Source: DASXRU01 sp033856235
Lineage (GTDB): Bacteria; Acidobacteriota; Blastocatellia; Pyrinomonadales; Pyrinomonadaceae
DNA: 64,000 nucleotides
Assembly (NCBI GenBank): GCA_033856235.1
Contig: JAWVFI010000068.1
Location: 10,008-74,007, forward strand
Reading direction: 5' to 3'
Shown: positions 55,204 through 62,032 of the stretch, one piece after another
Position numbering within the stretch: position 1 is the stretch's first letter
How the letters are laid out: every line of letters begins with the position of its first letter
The notes under the pieces: model-generated
Told to the model about the DNA's origin: nothing
Seen by the model: only the letters and a program-made list of their open reading frames with translations
Databases searched by the model: none
Position numbers and translations under genes: made by a program

Positions 55204-55464
55204 GTGCGCATTGAAGTGAACGGCGAAGCCCGCGAGGTGGACGAAGAGATCAGGCTGAGCGATCTGGTCAGGGAACTCGCGCTGGCGCCGGAACGGGTGG
55301 CAATTGAGCTTAACAAAGCAGTCGTGCGACGTGCCGATTGGCCTGCCGCCAGGATCGCCGCCGGCGATCGGATTGAGATAGTTCATTTCGTCGGCGGCGG
55401 AAGTGGTGGCAAAGAGCAGAGAGTGAAGGTCGAGTTTTGGTTTTGGTCGAGTATCAATGAATAG
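55204..55464 (+). CDS. thiS: Sulfur carrier protein ThiS with C-terminal extension
   Basis: 86 residues from GTG 55204 with AAGGAG at 55194-55199. The ubiquitin-like body (RIEVNGEAREVDEEIRLSDL, then ERVAIELNKAVVRRADW) and the end IVHFVGGGSGG match ThiS. The family ends at the Gly-Gly that is adenylated and thiocarboxylated. Here 16 extra residues follow (KEQRVKVEF and on), reading toward the fold-back that begins 6 bases past the stop. Either this is a recent loss of the stop or the tail is removed. It donates sulfur to ThiG downstream. Confidence 0.85.
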   Translation: MRIEVNGEAREVDEEIRLSDLVRELALAPERVAIELNKAVVRRADWPAARIAAGDRIEIVHFVGGGSGGKEQRVKVEFWFWSSINE

Positions 55465-55470
55465 GTCGAG

Positions 55471-55590
55471 TTATTACTGGGAGCGCGGGCGTCCCGCCCG
55501 CAACAGCGTGCGTAGCGCGCTCAGTCCTTAAACGAGTATTTCGCGCTTCGCGCTCAGTTGCGGGCGGGACGCCCGCGCTCCCAGTAATAA
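55471..55590. repeat. Perfect 34-bp fold-back between thiS and thiG
   Basis: The arms at 55471-55504 and 55557-55590 are exact inverted copies (core GCGGGCGTCCCGCCCGC). The core is shared with 29251-29390, but outer ends differ. It separates the two genes of one pathway. Confidence 0.92.
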
Positions 55591-55658
55591 CAGCCTTATT
55601 TCACCCACCGCGCCGTTGGGTGTACAGTTAAAAGAAATCCTTAGGAAGTTTTACAAGC

Positions 55659-56462
55659 ATGAGCACTTCAGTAGTCGAATCAACAGAATTGAAGACCGGT
55701 GCGTTTCGTCTGGGGCGGAACACCTTTACCTCGCGGCTGATTATCGGAACGGGCAAGTACCGCAGTCATGAGGGAATGAAGGCTGCGCATCAGGCCTCGG
55801 GCGCGGAAATGGTGACCGTCGCGGTCAGACGCGTACCGCTGGATCGCAGCACCGAGTCATTTCTCGATCATCTCGATCCCGCTCTGCAAATTCTGCCGAA
55901 CACCGCGGGTTGTTACACGGCAGACGAAGCCGTACGCACAGCCCGCCTGGCGCGCGAAGCCCTCAACACGGAATTGATCAAACTCGAGGTGATCGGCGAT
56001 CAGACGACGTTGTTTCCCGACAATGAGCAGACGTTAGAGGCGGCGCGGATCCTTGTGCGTGAAGGTTTTACCGTGCTGCCTTACTTTACTGACGACCTGA
56101 TCATGGCGAAAAAACTTTTGGATGCCGGGTGTGAAGCCGTGATGCCGCTGGCGGCGCCAATCGGATCGGGACTGGGAGTGCAGAACCCGGCCAACCTGCG
56201 CATCATGCGCGAGCAGTTGCCGGACGCCACGATCATCGTCGATGCAGGAGTCGGCACCGCAAGCGACGCGGCTATTGCGATGGAGCTGGGGGCGGATGGT
56301 GTGTTGATGAACACCGCGATCGCCGAAGCTGCAGATTCGGTGGGGATGGCCCGGGCCATGAAACTCGCGGTGGAAGCCGGAAGACTAGCGTACCTCGCCG
56401 GGCGAATGCCGAAACGTTTATACGCCAGTGCATCCAGTCCGCTGACCGGCGTAGTGAGATAG
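55659..56462 (+). CDS. thiG: Thiazole synthase
   Basis: 267 residues, TIM barrel. It condenses deoxyxylulose phosphate, dehydroglycine and ThiS thiocarboxylate into the thiazole of thiamine. Motifs: LIIGTGKYRSHEGMKAAHQA, the Schiff-base Lys in LIKLEVIGD, PLAAPIGSGLGVQN for phosphate binding, and VDAGVGTASDAA. Complete length. No thiH, thiO or thiF in the window. Confidence 0.97.
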   Translation: MSTSVVESTELKTGAFRLGRNTFTSRLIIGTGKYRSHEGMKAAHQASGAEMVTVAVRRVPLDRSTESFLDHLDPALQILPNTAGCYTADEAVRTARLAREALNTELIKLEVIGDQTTLFPDNEQTLEAARILVREGFTVLPYFTDDLIMAKKLLDAGCEAVMPLAAPIGSGLGVQNPANLRIMREQLPDATIIVDAGVGTASDAAIAMELGADGVLMNTAIAEAADSVGMARAMKLAVEAGRLAYLAGRMPKRLYASASSPLTGVVR

Positions 56463-56481
56463 CCAGTCAAAACATTTGATT

Positions 56482-56553
56482 CGTTTAGAGGCGGGCTACG
56501 GCCCGCTTTTTTCTTTCGGTTATAGGAAGGCGGGCAGGCCCGTCTCTAAACGG
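56482..56553. repeat. Fold-back between convergent thiG and SnoaL-like genes
   Basis: CGTTTAGAGGCGGGCTACGG with an internal GCGGGC/GCCCGC hairpin and a T-rich loop faces CGGGCAGGCCCGTCTCTAAACG. It fits a bidirectional terminator and touches the stop of the minus-strand gene. Confidence 0.75.
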
Positions 56554-56556
56554 TAT

Positions 56557-56946
56557 TTAAGGTTGAGTCACACTAGCGACGCCATTGGGATTATCGATCA
56601 CAAACAACCACGCGCCGTTGTCCTCTTTACGGATGACGTCGGAGGTCTGGCCTGCCATCTCGACAGCGTTGCCACCGGGATCGGTGCCTTTCAAAGTCCA
56701 ACGAGCAAACAAGAGAGCCACGTCCCCCGCCTGGAAAACGGTGGGCTTTTGGATTTTGAATTCGCCTTTAAGCGCGAGAAAGGCGGCGAAGGCTTCGCGA
56801 ATGGCGGCATGTCCCCTGACCACTACGCCCGGCTGCGGCACCAGGGTCGCGCCCGGCTCATAGAGAGTGATGAGCGAGTCCAGATCGGCAGCGGCAAAGT
56901 ATTCTGAAAAAAGCGGGTAGATTTCTTCTGGTGTGCTGGCTGGCAT
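56557..56946 (-). CDS. SnoaL/DUF4440-like small protein
   Basis: 129 residues from ATG 56946 with GAGGAGA upstream. An NTF2-like cone fold: EEIYPLFSEYFAAADLDSLI, YEPGATLVPQPG, GHAAIREAFAAFL, and the terminal WLFVIDNPNG. Family members are polyketide cyclases, steroid isomerases or of no known activity (SgcJ/EcaC-type). No catalytic assignment can be made. Cytoplasmic, single gene. Confidence 0.85.
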   Translation of the reverse strand: MPASTPEEIYPLFSEYFAAADLDSLITLYEPGATLVPQPGVVVRGHAAIREAFAAFLALKGEFKIQKPTVFQAGDVALLFARWTLKGTDPGGNAVEMAGQTSDVIRKEDNGAWLFVIDNPNGVASVTQP

Positions 56947-57002
56947 TTGTTGTCTCCTCACTTGGGTTCTAACAGCGAATTGCGACGAACTATGACGCGT
57001 CC

Positions 57003-57139
57003 CTTTGGAGTGCGGCGACCTGTCGCCGCTTTCGCCGGCGGCGCTTGACGCCGCCTTCCTTTGCGGAAGGCACTATACAAAGAGTCGCGACAGGTCGCGA
57101 CCGACCAAAGCGCTGACAGGTCAGCGCACTCCAAAGATC
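57003..57139. repeat. Fold-back after the GH47 gene
   Basis: CTTTGGAGTGCGGCGACCTG faces CAGGTCAGCGCACTCCAAAG, with GCGACAGGTCGCGAC words inside. It abuts the stop of the GH47 gene (57142). Confidence 0.7.
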
Positions 57140-57141
57140 AT

Positions 57142-58599
57142 CTACCACGTCCTTCTAATCGGATGTGCCTCGGTGTTGAAGATCACTTTGTCGAAGTTCA
57201 AAGTTCGGGGCGGCGCGAACAGCAGGTAAAAGTATTTGAATGTCTCGGCGAACAGGAAGCTTTGCATGGAATCGGACTTTTCTTTGGTGATCACACTCTT
57301 CAACGCCGCATAGCCTGCTTCGGTGCGGCAGTGTTTGACGAAATCCGCAAACATCAAACTGCCGGCACGAGCATAAACTTCCGCAGTGTCAGCCGCGAGC
57401 ACCGCGGCAATTTTGGCGCGATAACGGCGCTCACGTCTGAGTGAACCAGCCTGTTCCTTCCTGGCGGCCTGATAAAGATAGTAAGTCGATTCAATAATCT
57501 CCGGCCGCAAAGGGTATCCGGGTGATACCACTTCCATCTTCTTGTAATCGAGTTCTTCCGGCTCGATTCCATGCTTATTCCACATGTTGAATGACGAGGC
57601 TTGCAGTTCCTGTGCGCGTTTGAAATCACCTGACAGCACAAGCAGGGCAGGGAAGAAAGAATCAAGTGCGCCGTAGGTGGTACTCGTGCGTGTTCCAGTA
57701 TTCATATCAGCGTGGCCATACCATAGTTCTCGCTGAGGAGCTGCGCCGCCAAAACCCTTAGGCACGCGGAAGATATCATCAGCGAGATATTTGTTAATCG
57801 CCACGATGCTCGCTTGCCACATCCGCCGGCAATCCTGATCGTCAAACAATCGCCAGCACTTCAAAAGGTATTCGTAATAACTGTCGATGGCGCCGCTGAT
57901 ATGGCTGTCGGTATCGGTCCATTTTCCTGTCTCGACATTGATCCAGGTGCCGACCAGGCCAATCGCCGACCGACGTTTGTAAATTTCCACCAGAGCGCGC
58001 TTCGCTTTTCCGTAGAAGATGGGACGACGGGTGAGTTTGCTGAGCGTGCCGAACTCGATCAAAAGCGTGCCGGCCTCTGCAGGGTTCGTCACATCCCCGC
58101 GGACCTTTCCGGTTTTGAGATTCACGTAACGGTAGGGCAGGCCGGTGTGCGATTCGAAGACGGGCATCAGCCTGTTTCCCAAATCTTCAGCCAACGCCAG
58201 CAGCCGTTTGTCACCAGTCAGCTGATAACTGGAAAGCAGCCCGCCCAGTAAGCGAATTGTCACTTCGAAGTTCTGAACGTAAATGTCTTTGTCAAAAGAA
58301 AGATTCTCGAGGATGTATTTCTTCGTGCTCGCCGCCTCGTCTTTCAGACCCATCAGGATCATTGTGTCGAGGGCATCGATCGGCGTCATCAGCAGCGGCT
58401 GCTCGTACCAGTCGTGATACGTCTTGCTCAGAGGCTTCAGGTCGTCATGGCCCCAGGCGTATTGCTTATACCCGGACCAGGCGTGGCTGAACTCAGCCTT
58501 TACTTGAGCAGCGGTTTGTCGCTGATTAATTATTTGCGGAGAGGCCAGCGGAGCGCAGGTCGCAAAAATTAGAAGCAGGGTCGTGAGTTTGAATTTCAT
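57142..58599 (-). CDS. GH47 family alpha-mannosidase-like protein, exported
   Basis: 485 residues from ATG 58599, signal peptide KFKLTTLLLIFATCAPLASP. Class I mannosidase fold ((alpha/alpha)7 barrel): AWSGYKQYAWGHDDLKPLS, TPIDALDTMILMGL, GLLSSYQLTGDKRLL, SHTGLPYRYVNLKTG, and LRPEIIESTYYLYQA in the C-terminal part with the catalytic Glu region. Calcium-dependent exo-alpha-1,2-mannosidases of this family are mainly eukaryotic and are less common in bacteria. It would attack exogenous mannan or glycoprotein glycans. It stands alone, with no other mannan gene in view. Confidence 0.88.
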   Translation of the reverse strand: MKFKLTTLLLIFATCAPLASPQIINQRQTAAQVKAEFSHAWSGYKQYAWGHDDLKPLSKTYHDWYEQPLLMTPIDALDTMILMGLKDEAASTKKYILENLSFDKDIYVQNFEVTIRLLGGLLSSYQLTGDKRLLALAEDLGNRLMPVFESHTGLPYRYVNLKTGKVRGDVTNPAEAGTLLIEFGTLSKLTRRPIFYGKAKRALVEIYKRRSAIGLVGTWINVETGKWTDTDSHISGAIDSYYEYLLKCWRLFDDQDCRRMWQASIVAINKYLADDIFRVPKGFGGAAPQRELWYGHADMNTGTRTSTTYGALDSFFPALLVLSGDFKRAQELQASSFNMWNKHGIEPEELDYKKMEVVSPGYPLRPEIIESTYYLYQAARKEQAGSLRRERRYRAKIAAVLAADTAEVYARAGSLMFADFVKHCRTEAGYAALKSVITKEKSDSMQSFLFAETFKYFYLLFAPPRTLNFDKVIFNTEAHPIRRTW

Positions 58600-58629
58600 C
58601 TTTCGGAGTGACAGCTGAGATGGAGATTC

Positions 58630-58757
58630 CACAAAACGCCAATTTCGTGTTCTTTAGTGTGCTTAGTGGTGTTTCGTGTACCGTGTGATTCAGATTCTTC
58701 AGCATACGATTCACAAATCACACGAATTTCACGAAGTGACACGAATCAAAGCGGGTC
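58630..58757. repeat. Dispersed TTCGTG/CACGAA element, copy E
   Basis: It reads AATTTCGTGTTCTTTAGTGT, GCTTAGTGGTGTTTCGTG, ATACGATTCACAAATCACAC and CACGAAGTGACACGAATCAA. Full-length and in the same orientation as copy C. Confidence 0.8.
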
Positions 58758-58878
58758 CTTGGAGATCGCCTGGGGTTTACTGTCGGTTCACAACTAAGCA
58801 ATGCTAAAGAAGAGATCGTCTCAGTCTCAAGCAAAGCCTGGCGCAGAACCCGTTGCAACCCAACGGCATAGATCACAT

Positions 58879-60300
58879 TTAGACCGGCTTCGAGGTGGGC
58901 AAGGATATGGTCACCAGCAGCCCCCCGTCAACAGCGTTCGCAGCCACAATGTTACCCCCATGCAAACGGACCGAGCGTTCGGCGATCGCCAGGCCCAGGC
59001 CGGCGCCGCCCGATTCGCGATCGCGCGCGTCCTCAACGCGATAGAAGGGGCGGAAGATTTCCTTAAGCGCTGACTCCGGAACTCCGGTCCCGTGATCGCG
59101 GACGGCGATCACGGCGAGTTGGTTCTCGGGCTTGGCTGGATCTGGTTCACAGCGAAGATCGATTTGCACTTCAGTCTCCGGCGCGGTGTATTGCACGGCA
59201 TTGCGAATGACATTTTCGATCGCGCGGCGCAGCAAGTCCTCGTTGCCGGCCGTCATACAGGGATCACAGTTATTGACGTGCACCGTGCGCCGGCGGCTGC
59301 GGGCTTCGAAATCAGCATCATCGGCAATCTGGCGTACCAGTTGCGCCAGATCTACTTCTGTTTTCCTTACCTCCTGAGTGTTCTCCAACCGCGTGATCGC
59401 CAACAGTTGTCCGATCATTTCGTTCAGGTTCTCAGCTTCTCGCTGAATCCGTTCGAGCGCGCTGATGGCCTCGGGGCCGGAGCGTTGCCGCGCCAATTCC
59501 AAAGCCACGTTCAGACGGGCGAGAGGCGAGCGCAATTCGTGCGAGATGTCGCCCAGCAAGCGCCGCTGGGAATTTAGTAGGGATTCGATCTTCTCAGCCA
59601 TTAAGTCGAAGTCTTCCGCAAGTGACGCCAGCTCATCGCGGCGCTTACCCAATGAAGGCCCGACTCGGGCCGAGAGGTTGCCACGGGCCAACTCGCGAGT
59701 GGCGGCGCGCAGTTTGGTTACCGGGGCCGCGAGGTATCGCGCCAGCCAATAACAAAAGAGGCCGCCAATCAGAAACACTGCGAACAAATGAAACACATGA
59801 TGCGCTAAAGGCGGCGGCACCATGTGCGGCTGGAGCTCGGCCACTAATACATAGTGGCCGCCCCCCGAGGCCGTCACCGGCCGGCCCATCAAGGGCGGAT
59901 GTGACTGGAAAGAAACCTGGGTGTCCTGCGTCTGTGCCACTCGCTCGGCCAATTCACGAGCGCCCGGGGGCGTGCGGCGGCCGCTCAACTCTTCAAACTG
60001 CGGTCCGAAGAGCACACCGGACAGACCGCTCCCTCGCTGCATCTGGTCCATGTACGCCGCGAGTGAATTTCGGCCTTCGCGCTCGTAGATCTCCGCCGCG
60101 GTCTGGCCATACGCAGCAATCGCGATCTCCGCCGGTCCCCGCATGGGTGGATCGGGGTGCTCATGATGTCGCTTCACGTCGCCAACCACGAAGGTCATCC
60201 CGGCGACGACAATCAAAGCCAGAAAGAACCAGATAAAGATTTTTAGAAACAGAGTGCGCGGCAAGAATTTATTCTCCCCGTCCTTGATCAGAGTACGCAT
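58879..60300 (-). CDS. Sensor histidine kinase, CpxA-like
   Basis: 473 residues. N-terminal membrane segment (TLFLKIFIWFFLALIVVAGM), a periplasmic domain, second segment (FHLFAVFLIGGLFCYWLARY), HAMP, then HisKA with the phosphoacceptor in ISHELRSPLARLNVALELAR. The ATPase boxes are NVIRNAVQYT (N), DHGTGVPESALKEIFRPFYR (G1/F) and GAGLGLAIAERSVRLHGGNI (G2). The first Met overlaps the regulator gene by 32 bases. The paired regulator and the divergent Spy-like gene suggest envelope-stress sensing. Confidence 0.93.
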   Translation of the reverse strand: MRTLIKDGENKFLPRTLFLKIFIWFFLALIVVAGMTFVVGDVKRHHEHPDPPMRGPAEIAIAAYGQTAAEIYEREGRNSLAAYMDQMQRGSGLSGVLFGPQFEELSGRRTPPGARELAERVAQTQDTQVSFQSHPPLMGRPVTASGGGHYVLVAELQPHMVPPPLAHHVFHLFAVFLIGGLFCYWLARYLAAPVTKLRAATRELARGNLSARVGPSLGKRRDELASLAEDFDLMAEKIESLLNSQRRLLGDISHELRSPLARLNVALELARQRSGPEAISALERIQREAENLNEMIGQLLAITRLENTQEVRKTEVDLAQLVRQIADDADFEARSRRRTVHVNNCDPCMTAGNEDLLRRAIENVIRNAVQYTAPETEVQIDLRCEPDPAKPENQLAVIAVRDHGTGVPESALKEIFRPFYRVEDARDRESGGAGLGLAIAERSVRLHGGNIVAANAVDGGLLVTISLPTSKPV

Positions 60301-60973
60301 AAATGTAGCCCACGCCGCGCACCGTCTTGATGCGTTCGCCCTGATCCAGTTGCGCTCCCAGTTTTTTGCGCAGGTTACTGATATGCATATCGATGCTGCG
60401 ATCGTAAGGCGAGGAGTTGCGTCCTAAAACGTCTTTAGACAACTCTTCGCGCGTGACGATGCGGCCGGCGGAGCGCAGTAATCTTTCCAGCAGGTCATAT
60501 TCGACTGAAGTCAGATCCACCTCTTCGCCGGAGCGCCGCACCACGCGGGCGCCACTCTCAATTTCCACATCTCCAACCGCCAGGGGGCGCGCCTCGCTGC
60601 CGCTCTGATCGGGCTGGGCGCGCCGCAGGATGGCGCGGATGCGCGCTGAAAGTTCTCGCGGGTTAAAGGGCTTGGGCAGGTAATCGTCTGCGCCTATCTC
60701 CAGGCCGACGATGCGATCGATGTCATCGCCGCGCGCGGTGAGCATCAGCACGGGAACCTGCGAGTGGGCCCGAATTCGCTTCAGGACTTCAAAGCCATTC
60801 AGTCCGGGCAGCATCACATCCAACACCACCAGCGCATGCACGCCGGCGAGAGCGCGTTCGGCGCCGGCGCTGCCCTCGTGCACAGCTTCAACGGCGAAGC
60901 CCAAAGGTTCCAGGTATTCCGTCACCAGTTCGCAAAGGGCGACGTCGTCATCAATAATTAGAATCTGGTCCAT
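60269..60973 (-). CDS. OmpR-family response regulator, CpxR-like
   Basis: 234 residues from ATG 60973; the longer frame runs through a fold-back. The receiver domain has LIIDDDVALCEL (acidic pair), LVVLDVMLPGLNGFEVLKRI (phospho-Asp), the Thr in MLTARGDD and the Lys in LPKPFNPREL. The winged-helix effector ends with RTVRGVGYIY. It is co-transcribed with the kinase. Its probable sites are the GTAAA repeats upstream, which would also make it autoregulated. Confidence 0.95.
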   Translation of the reverse strand: MDQILIIDDDVALCELVTEYLEPLGFAVEAVHEGSAGAERALAGVHALVVLDVMLPGLNGFEVLKRIRAHSQVPVLMLTARGDDIDRIVGLEIGADDYLPKPFNPRELSARIRAILRRAQPDQSGSEARPLAVGDVEIESGARVVRRSGEEVDLTSVEYDLLERLLRSAGRIVTREELSKDVLGRNSSPYDRSIDMHISNLRKKLGAQLDQGERIKTVRGVGYIYAYSDQGRGE

Positions 60974-61000
60974 TAAACTCGATACATAGGCGGGCTGGTT

Positions 61001-61107
61001 GCGGCTCTGCCGCGGCACAGTGCGGAAAGGCTTGCCTTTCCGTTCAGCCATGAATCTTTTTGAAGGCTACGCCTCAGTCTTACAGCACTGTGCTGCGGCG
61101 AAGCCGC
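61001..61107. repeat. Fold-back element, GCGGCT core family, copy 5 (degenerate)
   Basis: GCGGCTCTGCCGCGGCACAG faces a right arm with GCACTGTGCTGCGGCGAAGC, with a few mismatches. It lies 27 bases upstream of the regulator start, inside its leader. Resembles 5323-5492. Confidence 0.75.
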
Positions 61108-61188
61108 GAATGTTGCTCGCTTTCTACCTTGCTTCGATCTGTCGATCAAACAAACAAGACATTGTAGCCCATCCCCCGAGTGCAGCCT

Positions 61189-61263
61189 GTAAAGAAGTGT
61201 AATAGGTGCGTTGACAAAACTTTACAAACCTTTACGGCGCAGCGGGACAAAGAAGCGTATAAG
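61189..61263. promoter_or_regulatory. CpxR-type operators and Spy promoter
   Basis: GTAAA-N5-GTAAT at 61189-61203 and, inverted, TTTAC-N5-TTTAC at 61221-61235 (GTAAA-N5-GTAAA on the other strand). The second matches the classical CpxR box. A -10 TATAAG follows at 61258-61263, so the box would be centred about 40 bases before the start of the Spy-like transcript, an activator position. There is no good -35. Confidence 0.6.
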
Positions 61264-61329
61264 GTGTGAGTATCGAAATCAGGCCGGGGCCATCGCGTCG
61301 GCTTTCAATTCCAGAAGGAGAGTTTACGA

Positions 61330-61869
61330 ATGAAAAATCGAATCTTAGTGCTGGCCGGAGTTGCGGCGTTGGTTATCGCAGCGACGGTTTTTGCGGTGGC
61401 CCAGGGAGGCCCCGGGCATCCGCGGGAGGGCGGGCCGGGCGACATGATGGAGCATATGTCGCGCGCCCTGAACCTGACGGATGCGCAGAAGACGCAAGTC
61501 AAAGCGATCATGGACGCAGAGCGCGCAGCGACCGAACCTTCACAGGGAAAGATCGAAGAAATCCACAAACAGATCGAAGCCGCCACGGCTAACGGTCAGT
61601 TCGACGAAACCCAGATTCGCGCGTTGACCAGTCAGGCCGGGCAGATCATGGCCGATCAAATGGTCGAGCACATTCGCGCCCACACCAAAATGTTTGCCTT
61701 GCTAACCCCGGAGCAGCGCACCAAAGCGCTCGAGATGCACAAAGGCATGGGCGGCCCCGGCGGCCCGCATGGACCAGGTGGTCCGATGCATGGTCCGGGT
61801 GGGCCCGGTGGACCAGGTGGACCAATGGGTCACGGAGCACCGCCGCCTCCACCGCCGCCAGGACAGTAA
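61330..61869 (+). CDS. Spy/CpxP-like periplasmic protein with Gly-Pro tail
   Basis: 179 residues. Signal peptide KNRILVLAGVAALVIAATVFAVAQ. The body is helical with two LTxxQ-type motifs, NLTDAQKTQVKAIM and LLTPEQRTKALEMH, as in Spy/CpxP chaperones. The last 40 residues are a low-complexity run of GGP and GPG triplets ending in seven Pro. Divergent from the CpxAR-like pair, repeating the cpxP-cpxRA arrangement of enterics. A terminator follows. Confidence 0.9.
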   Translation: MKNRILVLAGVAALVIAATVFAVAQGGPGHPREGGPGDMMEHMSRALNLTDAQKTQVKAIMDAERAATEPSQGKIEEIHKQIEAATANGQFDETQIRALTSQAGQIMADQMVEHIRAHTKMFALLTPEQRTKALEMHKGMGGPGGPHGPGGPMHGPGGPGGPGGPMGHGAPPPPPPPGQ

Positions 61870-61894
61870 CGCACAGAACTTCACGCTAACTAAC

Positions 61895-61929
61895 AAAAGG
61901 ATCATTGAGCCTGGCTCAGTGATCCTTTT
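61895..61929 (+). terminator. Intrinsic terminator after the Spy-like gene
   Basis: AAAAGGATCATTGAGCC (61895-61911) pairs with GGCTCAGTGATCCTTTT (61913-61929) with one mismatch, then a T run. It can work both ways, also for the minus-strand lamin-tail gene. Confidence 0.9.
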
Positions 61930-62032
61930 TCGTTGGCCCAGGTTTTATATGAAAAATACTTGAACTCCGGCAGGATTTTGAGTAAGACCTTCGCCGATCT
62001 CAGAGAGCCTTCCTCGGGCCGCCCAGCCGAAA

